From positions 96,077 to 160,076 of the forward strand of contig NZ_AUNE01000050.1 of NCBI RefSeq assembly GCF_000447755.1: a DNA stretch of 64,000 nt, written 5' to 3'. Origin of the DNA: Bacteriovorax sp. BSW11_IV (lineage in GTDB: Bacteria; Bdellovibrionota; Bacteriovoracia; Bacteriovoracales; Bacteriovoracaceae). Of this stretch, positions 53,256 to 60,220 are shown one piece after another; the stretch's first letter is position 1, and every line of letters starts with the position of its first letter. The notes beneath the pieces are model-generated. The model was not told the origin of the DNA. It saw only the letters and a program-made list of their open reading frames with translations, and did no database searches. The position numbers and the translations under genes are program-made.

Positions 53256-53729
53256 ATGTTTAAAGCAACACTTATGATTTCTATTTTTTCAATGATGATG
53301 ATCTTCTGCTCTTTTGCTGGCGAGCTTCAAACTGTAAACGGTAGATTAATTGATGATTTAAAGATGGTTGGTAATATCAAAAAAATGATTGTTACAGACA
53401 GAGAGAGAACAATCAAATTAGCAAATGACTATATTGAAACTGCTAGTTGTGTTGATGGTGAATTTAAAATTAAAAAAATTGGTGCAGGTCACTTTGAATT
53501 ACGCGAAGTTGTTCGTTGTAATAAATGGGTAGACGAGACTGCGGATGTTTATTCTTGTCCAAAGATCTTCAGCCCTGTTTGTGGTGTTCCAGTTGTTCAA
53601 GAATGTGAAGATGATTTTATGTGCGAAAAAAGCATGCCGCGAAGTGTGACTTTTGGCAATAATTGCGAAATGTACGCGGCAAGAGCAGTTTTTCTCCATG
53701 AAGGTGAGTGTGAAGAAGGGAGCCTATAA
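53256..53729 (+). CDS. Secreted Kazal-type protease-inhibitor-like protein
   Basis: A 157-residue exported protein. The frame opens at 53217, but GAGGAT sits before the ATG at 53256, which begins the signal peptide MFKATLMISIFSMMMIFCSFA. The C-terminal ~50 residues match a Kazal domain: CPKIFSPVCGVPVV, then TFGNNCEMYAARAVFLHEGEC, with the PVCG and NxC landmarks and six or more Cys for disulfides. Kazal domains block serine proteases. In a cell with several secreted serine proteases it may protect self. The N-terminal ~75 residues are unassigned. Confidence 0.75.
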   Translation: MFKATLMISIFSMMMIFCSFAGELQTVNGRLIDDLKMVGNIKKMIVTDRERTIKLANDYIETASCVDGEFKIKKIGAGHFELREVVRCNKWVDETADVYSCPKIFSPVCGVPVVQECEDDFMCEKSMPRSVTFGNNCEMYAARAVFLHEGECEEGSL

Positions 53730-53744
53730 GGCTCCTTTTTTTTT
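53717..53744 (+). terminator. Intrinsic terminator of the Kazal-protein gene
   Basis: GGAGCC (53719-53724) pairs with GGCTCC (53730-53735) with A/T extension, loop TATAA, followed by nine T residues. The stop codon TAA lies in the loop. Confidence 0.85.
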
Positions 53745-53755
53745 GTCTATTTGAC

Positions 53756-55090
53756 TTACAATGATTGGCTAAACGTTGTTTTTATCTCTTGTTCACGCAT
53801 TCTATAATCGAAAATATGAGCTATATTCCTTAGAAAAACTTTACCTAAAGCTGTTATACTCCAACAGTCTTCATTTCTTTCAATTAACTTTTCTTCTATC
53901 ATCGCTTCCAATTGAGTAAGAATATCTTTTTGGTAAGGTAGCTCTTTTAAATCCTGAGACATAAAAAACTCATTACACATGATACTTTCTATAATCGCCT
54001 TTGTTTTAACATCAGCATTAGTATGAAGATGTGAGACTGAATTAGGTATTTTATTGGCCTCTATCATTTCATAATAATCTTTTACATCTTTTGTATTTTG
54101 ATAAAAGCCCACTGGAGATTCTGAAATACTAGAAACTCCAAGCCCCAAGAGAACATCGGACTTTTTATCAGTGTGGCCCATAAAGCTTCTAACCAATCTT
54201 TTTTCATTCTTGGCCTTGGCAAGATAATTATCTTCTTTTGCAAAGTGATCCAACCCAACTTCAATCATTCTATTTTTTAAAAAGATTTCTTTTCCAGCTT
54301 CAAAGAGCTCTCTCTTTTCAAGGCCAGAGGGGAGGGACTCATTTGGAATAAGTTTTTGGTTTGAAAATTTCGAAGGTAAGTGAGCATAGCTGTAAAAAGC
54401 GATCATATCAGCACCAAGTTCAATCACCTTGCTGATAGTATCTTCAATACTTTCTTTTGTTTGATAGGGAAGTCCATAAATCAAATCAAAGTTAATTGAA
54501 GGGATTCCTCTCTTTCTTAATTTATCAACGAGGTCTTTTACAAGCTCAAATGGTTGTTCTCTATTTATGGCCTTTTGAACTTTGGGATCAAAATCTTGAA
54601 TCCCCATGGAAACTCTTTTGAAATTGAATTTACTTAGAACATCTAGATGTTCGTTTAAGCAAGTTCTAGGATCAATTTCAATGGAGTTAATACTAATAGT
54701 CTGATCACCTTCTAGAATACTTTCTAGTAGAAAGTTAAGATCCTCTGGTCGCAAAAATGTAGGTGTTCCCCCGCCAAAGTGTATGGTGTGAATCTTTGGT
54801 CGAAAACCTAATCTTTTTTTTATAAGATTCCACTCTTTAATCAATGCTTCAACGTATGTAAGACCTTTGTCTTTATTTTTAGTTATGAAGCGGTGGCAAC
54901 CGCAGTAGTAACAAAGCTTTTCGCAAAATGGTATATGGATATAAAGATCGAGCCCACTGTTGGTATTGTATACTGATCGAATAGAGCTGAACCAATCAAA
55001 CTCGTTGAGTTCCTTATTCCATGCGGGTGTTGCTGGATAGCTAGTGTAGCGAGGGATAGCGACATTGTATTTTTTTATTAGATTTTCCAT
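53756..55090 (-). CDS. hemN: Oxygen-independent coproporphyrinogen III oxidase
   Basis: A 444-residue radical-SAM enzyme of heme synthesis used without oxygen. The iron-sulfur motif is CxxxCxxCxC (C56, C60, C63, C65 in IPFCEKLCYYCGCHRF). The N-terminus KYNVAIPRYTSYPATPAW and GGGTPTFL, GIQDFDPKVQKAINR, DLIYGLPYQTKES are typical of HemN proper rather than HemW. The ATG is inside an 11-bp perfect inverted repeat, without a good ribosome site, and an FNR-like box lies 35-48 bases upstream. Confidence 0.95.
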   Translation of the reverse strand: MENLIKKYNVAIPRYTSYPATPAWNKELNEFDWFSSIRSVYNTNSGLDLYIHIPFCEKLCYYCGCHRFITKNKDKGLTYVEALIKEWNLIKKRLGFRPKIHTIHFGGGTPTFLRPEDLNFLLESILEGDQTISINSIEIDPRTCLNEHLDVLSKFNFKRVSMGIQDFDPKVQKAINREQPFELVKDLVDKLRKRGIPSINFDLIYGLPYQTKESIEDTISKVIELGADMIAFYSYAHLPSKFSNQKLIPNESLPSGLEKRELFEAGKEIFLKNRMIEVGLDHFAKEDNYLAKAKNEKRLVRSFMGHTDKKSDVLLGLGVSSISESPVGFYQNTKDVKDYYEMIEANKIPNSVSHLHTNADVKTKAIIESIMCNEFFMSQDLKELPYQKDILTQLEAMIEEKLIERNEDCWSITALGKVFLRNIAHIFDYRMREQEIKTTFSQSL

Positions 55091-55107
55091 ACTCGCAGTA
55101 TGGAAAA
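55083..55107. promoter_or_regulatory. 11-bp inverted repeat spanning the hemN start codon
   Basis: TTTTCCATACT (55083-55093) and AGTATGGAAAA (55097-55107) are perfectly complementary around CGC. On the hemN strand the start codon lies in the 3' arm, so the mRNA could fold to hide it; on DNA it could bind a dimeric regulator. Confidence 0.6.
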
Positions 55108-55124
55108 ATATCAGCTAAAAAAAA

Positions 55125-55138
55125 ATGAGCTACATCAC
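55125..55138 (-). promoter_or_regulatory. FNR-like box before hemN
   Basis: ATGAG-CTAC-ATCAC resembles the FNR consensus TTGAT-N4-ATCAA with three mismatches. It sits in the short gap before hemN, overlapping the end of the upstream gene. Oxygen control of hemN by FNR/CRP-family proteins is common. Confidence 0.35.
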
Positions 55139-55839
55139 TTTTTTTCCAGTTCTTTCCAAGAGAAATCCAGCCAGTCCATGATTTCACTTTTGTTAAACCC
55201 ATCTTTATAGCTCATAAAGTGATTCTCTTTTACCCAATAACCTAAGTAGTAGTAGGAGAGGCCTTTTTTTTGAGTGAGTTCAATTTCTTTCAATGCGCCG
55301 TAAATTCCTAGTGATCTTTTTGAGTAAGCAGGATCATAAGTGAAATAAACACTACTTAAAGCATCGCTCGATTCATCCAGAATACCGCAAGCGACAAGTT
55401 GACCCTCAAGTTTAAACTCCAGCAAGAAAGTATTGGTCGAGAGAGAAAAGTGGATGTCTTTGAACATTTGTTCTGATGAAATTTCACTGCCGGCAAACCT
55501 ACCTTTAGAGTGTTTTACATAAAGATCATAAAGCTCTTTGCGATAGAGGAGAGGTTTTTTTTCAATAGTAAGATCTTGATTTTTTTTTAGTATGCGTCGC
55601 TGGTTTTTATTAGGAGTAAATTTATCGACAACAACACGAATCGGGATGCATTTGCGACAATTGTTACATTCAGGTCTGAAGTAGTACCAACCAAACTTTC
55701 TCCAACCGTGAGAGAGTAAGTGCTCGAGTTCAACATCTTCTAGTTCTACTGCAAAGAAATAGTGGTGCCTTGCCTGTAAGTTTTTGATGTACGGACACTC
55801 TTCTTCTTCAGAGATTGTTGGAGGGCGGATTATTTTCAT
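55135..55839 (-). CDS. bpt: Aminoacyl-tRNA-protein transferase (Bpt/ATE-like)
   Basis: A 234-residue enzyme that attaches an amino acid from tRNA to protein N-termini, marking them for degradation by the N-degron path. The frame opens 48 bases earlier, but MKIIRPPTISEEEECPYIKN matches the family start. The N-terminal zinc/iron-binding Cys set is in the region FRPECNNCRKCIPIRV. C-terminal transferase segments include YVKHSKGRF and YYLGYWVKENHFMSYKDGF. It lies upstream of hemN on the same strand. Confidence 0.88.
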   Translation of the reverse strand: MKIIRPPTISEEEECPYIKNLQARHHYFFAVELEDVELEHLLSHGWRKFGWYYFRPECNNCRKCIPIRVVVDKFTPNKNQRRILKKNQDLTIEKKPLLYRKELYDLYVKHSKGRFAGSEISSEQMFKDIHFSLSTNTFLLEFKLEGQLVACGILDESSDALSSVYFTYDPAYSKRSLGIYGALKEIELTQKKGLSYYYLGYWVKENHFMSYKDGFNKSEIMDWLDFSWKELEKK

Positions 55840-55925
55840 ACTTTTATTATAGCAAATTATCGAAATTATACATGTTTGAATAGTCAAACAAAAGTAGGGT
55901 AAGTGTCTGTAATAATTAAGCTTAC

Positions 55926-55939
55926 CTGATATAGATCAA
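55926..55939 (+). promoter_or_regulatory. FNR-like box before the HiPIP gene
   Basis: CTGAT-ATAG-ATCAA matches the FNR consensus TTGAT-N4-ATCAA in nine of ten fixed positions. It lies 66-79 bases before the HiPIP start, and about 90 bases from the divergent bpt start. No good -10 hexamer is seen nearby. Confidence 0.45.
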
Positions 55940-56004
55940 GGTTTACAATTGTTTGAAATGTTAGCATGAGGGGGAGATTTGTAAAACATTGTAGAGGAGT
56001 TAAT

Positions 56005-56337
56005 ATGGATTCAAAATTAAATAGAAGATCACTTTTTAAGTCAGCAATGCTTGGTCTAACAACTTTTATCGCAGTTCCTAAGGCCTTTGCTGCTGCTTGT
56101 GCTGTATCGCCAGAGCCAGCTGGAAAAAAAGTTGCAAAAAATAAAGAAAGATTGGATTACGTTGTAAATGCTGATGATGCCAAGGGAAATGCTAAATATA
56201 AAGCAGGTGACAACTGTGCAAATTGTAAGTTCTATAAGGCCGATGCAGGAACACCGGGTTATGGAAAATGTCCGATGATGGCCAACAAATATGTTTCGGC
56301 CTGCGGATGGTGTAAATCTTACGCAAAAAAAGCATAA
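56005..56337 (+). CDS. High-potential iron-sulfur protein (HiPIP), Tat-exported
   Basis: A 110-residue periplasmic electron carrier. The frame opens at 55966, but GAGGAG precedes the ATG at 56005. The N-terminus is a Tat signal (NRRSLFKSAMLGLTTFIAVPKAFA), as expected for a protein exported with its cluster. The cluster ligands are C71 and C74 (CANC), C89 and C103 (GWC), with an extra C100. HiPIPs carry electrons between respiratory complexes. A GGCCCC/GGGGCC hairpin follows. Confidence 0.93.
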   Translation: MDSKLNRRSLFKSAMLGLTTFIAVPKAFAAACAVSPEPAGKKVAKNKERLDYVVNADDAKGNAKYKAGDNCANCKFYKADAGTPGYGKCPMMANKYVSACGWCKSYAKKA

Positions 56338-56363
56338 TTCTTTTCTAAAAAATTATTTCATCT

Positions 56364-56397
56364 GGGCCCCGTTTCTTACATGGGGCCTTCTTTATTC
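56364..56397 (+). terminator. Terminator-like hairpin after the HiPIP gene
   Basis: GGCCCC (56365-56370) pairs with GGGGCC (56382-56387) with an 11-base loop, followed by a mixed T-rich tail (TTCTTTATT). Termination strength is probably moderate. Confidence 0.6.
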
Positions 56398-56471
56398 TAA
56401 TGAATTCCATTGGTTAAAAATGACCCTTGAGTTTTGCTAAATAAACTTAGGAAATCTTTATGTTTTAGGGC

Positions 56472-56499
56472 TTGATTGTGAAGAAATTTTCACTATTCT
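56472..56499 (+). promoter_or_regulatory. Candidate promoter of the structured RNA
   Basis: TTGATT (56472-56477) and TATTCT (56494-56499) are spaced 16 bases and resemble a sigma-70 promoter. The predicted start, around 56506, coincides with the base of the first hairpin of the RNA. The spacer holds a GTGAA/TTCAC dyad that could be an operator. Confidence 0.45.
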
Positions 56500-56505
56500 A
56501 TAGGT

Positions 56506-56606
56506 AGGTAAAAAGATGGCAGCTTTTTATCTCTCCGAAGTATAGAGAAATCTATACTGACTCCGTCACCGAAGGGAAACCACTAACCTGGTTTCCCTTT
56601 TTTTTT
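56506..56606 (+). ncRNA. Candidate small structured RNA
   Basis: About 100 bases with three hairpins and no coding frame. Hairpin 1: 56507-56515 pairs with 56523-56531 (9 bp, loop ATGGCAG). Hairpin 2: AGTATAGA/TCTATACT (56539-56558), a perfect 8-bp stem capped by a GAAA tetraloop. Hairpin 3: AAGGGAAACCA/TGGTTTCCCTT (56572-56599) followed by nine T residues, a strong intrinsic terminator. It lies in a ~390-base gene-free gap after the HiPIP gene. It could be a trans-acting RNA or a terminated leader, but no plus-strand gene follows, which favours a free RNA. I do not recognise a known family. Confidence 0.6.
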
Positions 56607-56612
56607 GGAGGC

Positions 56613-56735
56613 GGCATCCGCAGGAGCGGATGACGCCGAACAACTTCGAGTGGAGCTGGAAGCGTAACGAGAATCAGGCATCCGCAGGGCTTCTGTCGCC
56701 GAACAACTTTCAAGCGAGCACAGAAATCTAACAAT
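56613..56735. repeat. GC-rich imperfect tandem repeat (two ~64-base units)
   Basis: Two copies start with GGCATCCGCAGG (56613, 56677) and share CGCCGAACAACTT at nearly the same offset (56634, 56697) and a diverged tail (GAGC, then TAAC). Copy 1 has an internal CATCCGC/GCGGATG hairpin. GC content is much above that of the rest of the window. The second copy runs over the stop codon of the DTW gene. It may be an intergenic mobile repeat (REP/MITE-like) or part of a structured RNA; no coding role is likely. Confidence 0.6.
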
Positions 56736-57327
56736 AGTTTTTCTTAAAAACCTCTTCACCCATGAGCTCAATTTGTTTATTAATCATAAACTCAAAAGCA
56801 CTCAATAGAGGAGAGTAAGAAACGTCATCAAAGTTTTCACCTAGAACGTTGACACACTCTAATGTGGAAATACCACCTTTGACATTACTCTTTCGAATTC
56901 GATAATTGGAAGCATGCTCTGGAGTAAGCTTTATAGCATTTAAAGAATGTAGCTTTTTAGTTTCAAAGAATATTTTTTTGGCCTTGTTCCATGTTCCATC
57001 AAGAATGATGAAGTACATAGACTCAGGATTTATTTTTGTAATTGAAGAGATTTCTTCACTTCTTTCAGTGGGAAATACAAGATAAGCATTCTGCGAACAA
57101 AAGTGATCAAGGATTTCGCAATGATCAAAATTTTCACCATCGAGTACGGTAATATTACTTAATGAGAGTTCACAAATTTTTACTGTTCCAAGGGCATGCT
57201 TGGACTCACTCTTATGTCTTAGAATGAGAAAGTGTAATTTGTTAGGGATTGCCCTTATGGATTCGCATAAACATGTCGGTAATGGACGATCACACTTTGG
57301 GCAAAGCTCTCTCTTTTTTTTCTCCAT
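56728..57327 (-). CDS. tapT: DTW-domain tRNA-uridine aminocarboxypropyltransferase
   Basis: A 199-residue enzyme of the DTW family, which makes acp3U in tRNA with SAM. The N-terminus carries a zinc-type Cys set (CPKCDRPLPTCLC). The name motif appears as LDGTWNKAKK (DxTW), followed by YRIRKSNVKGGISTLECV. This agrees with E. coli YfiP/TapT-type proteins. Its stop is in the GC-rich repeat. Confidence 0.85.
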   Translation of the reverse strand: MEKKKRELCPKCDRPLPTCLCESIRAIPNKLHFLILRHKSESKHALGTVKICELSLSNITVLDGENFDHCEILDHFCSQNAYLVFPTERSEEISSITKINPESMYFIILDGTWNKAKKIFFETKKLHSLNAIKLTPEHASNYRIRKSNVKGGISTLECVNVLGENFDDVSYSPLLSAFEFMINKQIELMGEEVFKKNYC

Positions 57328-57407
57328 GACGTCTTGTACAAAAAAATCAAAATGAAATCAATCTTAATAATTTCAGAATGTTAAAATAGGTATTATTTGG
57401 CCGTAGT

Positions 57408-57437
57408 TTGACAGAGTAGACTATAAGATGGTAAAGT
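57408..57437 (+). promoter_or_regulatory. Sigma-70-like promoter of the 49-residue protein
   Basis: A perfect TTGACA (57408-57413) is followed after 18 bases by TAAAGT (57432-57437). This implies a leader of about 100 bases before the small gene at 57546, GC-richer than its surroundings (57450-57525). Confidence 0.5.
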
Positions 57438-57545
57438 AAATAAGTTTGATTTGGTCGCGAGGGTTGCACAATAAGATGCTGACAACTAAGACTTTTCGAA
57501 CTCGGGCATGATCGCCGCAGACAATTGAATATTCAGGAGGGTATG

Positions 57546-57695
57546 ATGAGCTTAAAAGAAAGACTCAGATTAGAAGAGATTGAAACAAATGCATTATTAT
57601 CTGGTTCAAGACTACCGGTTAAAGAAAGTGCAGTTAAAGAAGAAAGTGCTGAGATTGCACACACAGAAGAAGAATCAAAAATAAAAGTTCAATAA
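57546..57695 (+). CDS. Small 49-residue charged protein
   Basis: A short frame with a perfect AGGAGG site (57535-57540) five bases before its ATG (another ATG lies just in front at 57543). The product, starting MSLKERLRLEEIETNALL, has a basic-acidic N-terminal helix (KERLRLEEIETNALLSG) and a C-terminal Lys/Glu-rich, probably unordered tail (VKESAVKEESAEIAHTEEESKIKVQ). No hydrophobic segment. Its promoter and ribosome site are both strong, so it is probably made at a high level. Function unknown. The next gene is convergent, 5 bases away. Confidence 0.65.
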   Translation: MSLKERLRLEEIETNALLSGSRLPVKESAVKEESAEIAHTEEESKIKVQ

Positions 57696-57700
57696 ATCTT

Positions 57701-58171
57701 TTAGCGGAGTCCAGATTTCACACAGCTTGTGAGTCTGGAGTCCCCTTGATCAAACTCATTTTGACATTTTAAAATCAAGTTATCTGTATATGTTTTGCAT
57801 TCATCATCAGTGTTAAATTGGCCGGATGTCTTTTTGTCCATACAATAGAAAATTGAATGTTGCTCAATTTCAACAAATTGATCCTTAGTATCTACCGTTT
57901 TTATTTCTTGCTTTTTGACTGGGGCTTTTTTTACAGGTGCATTGTAGCTACTTTTTGGTCTACCACCATTCTTACTGTCTTGTTCACGCAGTTTCTTATA
58001 ATACTCTAAAACGGCCATGCGTCTTTTTTCTTCAGGGGAAAGTAGATTGTTGTCATTTGAGTTTTCAATATCTGAAAACGTACTTGTAGGGCCAGTGGAT
58101 TGTCTTTTAATAATCTGGCGTTGTGAGCATGAGTAAAGAAAAATGAGGGAGAGGCAAATAAATATTCTCAT
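57701..58171 (-). CDS. Small lipoprotein
   Basis: A 156-residue protein with a lipoprotein signal (MRIFICLSLIFLYSC, lipobox LYSC). The middle is basic and low-complexity (KNGGRPKSSYNAPVKKAPVKKQEIK), the C-terminal ~60 residues hold four Cys (FYCMDKKTSGQFNTDDECKTYTDNLILKCQNEFDQGDSRLTSCVKSG), probably disulfide-bonded. I know no family. Its start shares one base with the stop of endonuclease I, so the two are co-translated. Confidence 0.65.
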   Translation of the reverse strand: MRIFICLSLIFLYSCSQRQIIKRQSTGPTSTFSDIENSNDNNLLSPEEKRRMAVLEYYKKLREQDSKNGGRPKSSYNAPVKKAPVKKQEIKTVDTKDQFVEIEQHSIFYCMDKKTSGQFNTDDECKTYTDNLILKCQNEFDQGDSRLTSCVKSGLR

Positions 58172-59022
58172 TAGAAATCTTTAATCTTGCTCACAAGTGA
58201 TTGGTCATCAATAAATGGATTACGATTTTTTTGAATTTTGAAAATGGCCTCGTTGCGAGCGCGTTCAAATTCATCAACAGGATCTTCGGTATTCCATTGT
58301 CTAAGAAATTTCTCTTCGTATTCAGGAATATCGATTTTGAATCTTACTGAAAAATAAAAAAGAGCTCTTGCAACATTTCCTCTGTGCTCAGGAGGAGGTT
58401 GGAAACCGACAATAGATGTTCCTTGAATCGTCCCTTTAGAAGAGTCTGTACATGAGCTTGATACCACACGACCATTTACCATTCCAAAGTTGTGATTACT
58501 TCTCGTCGAATTGGCCGGAGAATATACTGGGTACAGGTGGTGAAGGTCAGTTTTTTGCGTATTTATATTTTGTGATTTGTTGAATTTGCTCTGTGGCCAA
58601 GTGTGCTCACAATTCATAACTTGCGGGTTTGGAATTCTATATTCCCCAACGCCAGATTCTTTGCCATATTCGTGGTTACAATAAACGTCACGAACAATGT
58701 TTTTACCATTTTTCTTTTCTAGATGAAGTTCACCGAAAAGATAAGTTCTGGCCTCTTTGTACGATAGATCACTTCTTTGAATAAAGCATACTTCAGTTTC
58801 TTCGCATTTGCGTTGAATTTTATCTTGTTCGCCTTCTTTCTCGATATGATACGAACTTAAGATGTCATATAAACTTTCTTTGAGTTTATCATCTCTTAAT
58901 TCATCTTGCTGATAGGCCTCTAAAAAATTTTGAGGGTAGTAAGATTGCTCTTGCAGATTTGCAAGAGAGTAACTAGCTGGCACCATGGCCAATAAGATAA
59001 ATAAAAGTCTAGGCCTAGACAT
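58171..59022 (-). CDS. endA: Secreted endonuclease I
   Basis: A 283-residue exported nuclease of the EndA/NucM (beta-beta-alpha metal) family that cuts DNA without sequence preference. Signal peptide MSRPRLLFILLAMVPASYSLA. Active-site segment MNCEHTWPQSKFN with the following TDLHHLYPVYSPANSTRSNHNFG, matching the family's EHxxPxS and DLHHLxPxxxxxNSxRSNxxFG. Probably digests prey or environmental DNA. First gene of a two-gene unit with the small lipoprotein. Confidence 0.92.
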   Translation of the reverse strand: MSRPRLLFILLAMVPASYSLANLQEQSYYPQNFLEAYQQDELRDDKLKESLYDILSSYHIEKEGEQDKIQRKCEETEVCFIQRSDLSYKEARTYLFGELHLEKKNGKNIVRDVYCNHEYGKESGVGEYRIPNPQVMNCEHTWPQSKFNKSQNINTQKTDLHHLYPVYSPANSTRSNHNFGMVNGRVVSSSCTDSSKGTIQGTSIVGFQPPPEHRGNVARALFYFSVRFKIDIPEYEEKFLRQWNTEDPVDEFERARNEAIFKIQKNRNPFIDDQSLVSKIKDF

Positions 59023-59170
59023 GAAACACTTCCTTCCTTGGAATATATTAAAAATGTTAACATGTTTTTATAGTTTGGCCAATAATTAATTCCTAGTTGC
59101 CGATCTGTTTTTGCGATTTGGAAGAGATGATGTAAAATGTAAGAATTCATTAAATATAAGAGGAATTTTT

Positions 59171-60187
59171 ATGAGTTTTAAATCTCGTATTGCTGGTGTT
59201 GGTGGTTACGTTCCTGAGAATGTATTCACAAACTATGATATCGAAAAAATGATGGATACAACCAACGATTGGATTGTTCAAAGAACAGGAATCGAAGAGC
59301 GTAGATGGGTAAGTGAGGATCAATCAACAAGTGATCTTGCTCTTAAAGCAACTGAAGAAGCATTGAATGATGCCGGACTTGATAAGTCCGATATTGAAAT
59401 GATTATTTTTGCAACGTTGAGCCCTGATCATGACTTCCCTGGTTCAGGTTGTTTCTTGCAAGCAAAATTAGATCTTCCTGGTATTGCTGTCCTTGATATT
59501 CGTCAACAGTGTTCAGGATTTCTCTATGCCATGAGTATTGCTGATCAATATATTAAGACGGGTACTTATAAAAATATTCTTGTAGTTGGTGCAGAAGTTC
59601 ACTCAAAAGGATTAGATAGAACACCAAACGGTAGAGCTGTTTCAGTTCTTTTTGGTGACGGTGCTGGTGCTGTGGTATTTCAAAGAACTGAAGTAAATAA
59701 TGAGAAAACAGATGGGCATATTCTCGTTTCAAATCTTCATGCAGATGGAGAATATGCAAAAGAGTTGTGGTTACCTGCTCCTGGAACGGGCTTTAATGAA
59801 ATGGAGCGAATCTCTCAAAAGATGATTGATGAGGGCGCTCATTATCCACAAATGAACGGTAAAACAGTATTTGTTCACGCCACAAAAAGAATGGCAGAAA
59901 CACTACTTAATTCTTGTAAGCAAGCGGGAGTAGAGCTATCAGATATTGATTTATTCTTATTTCACCAAGCAAATCTAAGAATCAATTCAAAGGTTGCAGA
60001 AATTCTCGGAATCCCTGAAGAGAAAATTTTCAATACAATTCAAAAGTATGGAAATACAACGGCCGCAACAATCCCTCTTGGAATGAGAGATGCTATTCAA
60101 GCAGGAGCTCTTAAGCGTGGAATGCTTGTGGCCTCGGCCGCCTTTGGTTCTGGTTTTACTTGGGCGTCTTCAATTTATCGTTACTAA
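59171..60187 (+). CDS. fabH: 3-oxoacyl-ACP synthase III
   Basis: A 338-residue KAS III enzyme that starts fatty-acid synthesis from acyl-CoA and malonyl-ACP. The frame opens at 59111, but GAGGAA fits the ATG at 59171. Catalytic C114 (RQQCSGFLYA), His in FLFHQANLRI and Asn in KYGNTTAATIP form the triad. The GSGCF and QQC context differ slightly from the E. coli enzyme, so branched-chain or unusual primers are possible. No other fab genes are beside it, and a strong terminator follows. Confidence 0.92.
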   Translation: MSFKSRIAGVGGYVPENVFTNYDIEKMMDTTNDWIVQRTGIEERRWVSEDQSTSDLALKATEEALNDAGLDKSDIEMIIFATLSPDHDFPGSGCFLQAKLDLPGIAVLDIRQQCSGFLYAMSIADQYIKTGTYKNILVVGAEVHSKGLDRTPNGRAVSVLFGDGAGAVVFQRTEVNNEKTDGHILVSNLHADGEYAKELWLPAPGTGFNEMERISQKMIDEGAHYPQMNGKTVFVHATKRMAETLLNSCKQAGVELSDIDLFLFHQANLRINSKVAEILGIPEEKIFNTIQKYGNTTAATIPLGMRDAIQAGALKRGMLVASAAFGSGFTWASSIYRY

Positions 60188-60188
60188 T

Positions 60189-60220
60189 AAAAAAGGCCTT
60201 CTTACGAAGGCCTTTTTTTT
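60189..60220. terminator. Bidirectional intrinsic terminator
   Basis: AAAAAAGGCCTTC (60189-60201) pairs perfectly with GAAGGCCTTTTTT (60206-60218) across TTAC, with T-run on one strand and A-run on the other. It ends fabH and the convergent helical-protein gene. Confidence 0.92.

Noticed and set aside
56506..56606. Reading the structured RNA as a known riboswitch (c-di-GMP, fluoride, guanidine)
   Set aside because: The conserved sequence blocks of those classes are absent, and no plus-strand gene follows to be regulated.
56552..56771. Two short minus-strand frames over the GC-rich repeat
   Set aside because: Arg/Pro/Ser-rich products caused by the repeat; no start signals and they overlap the DTW stop.
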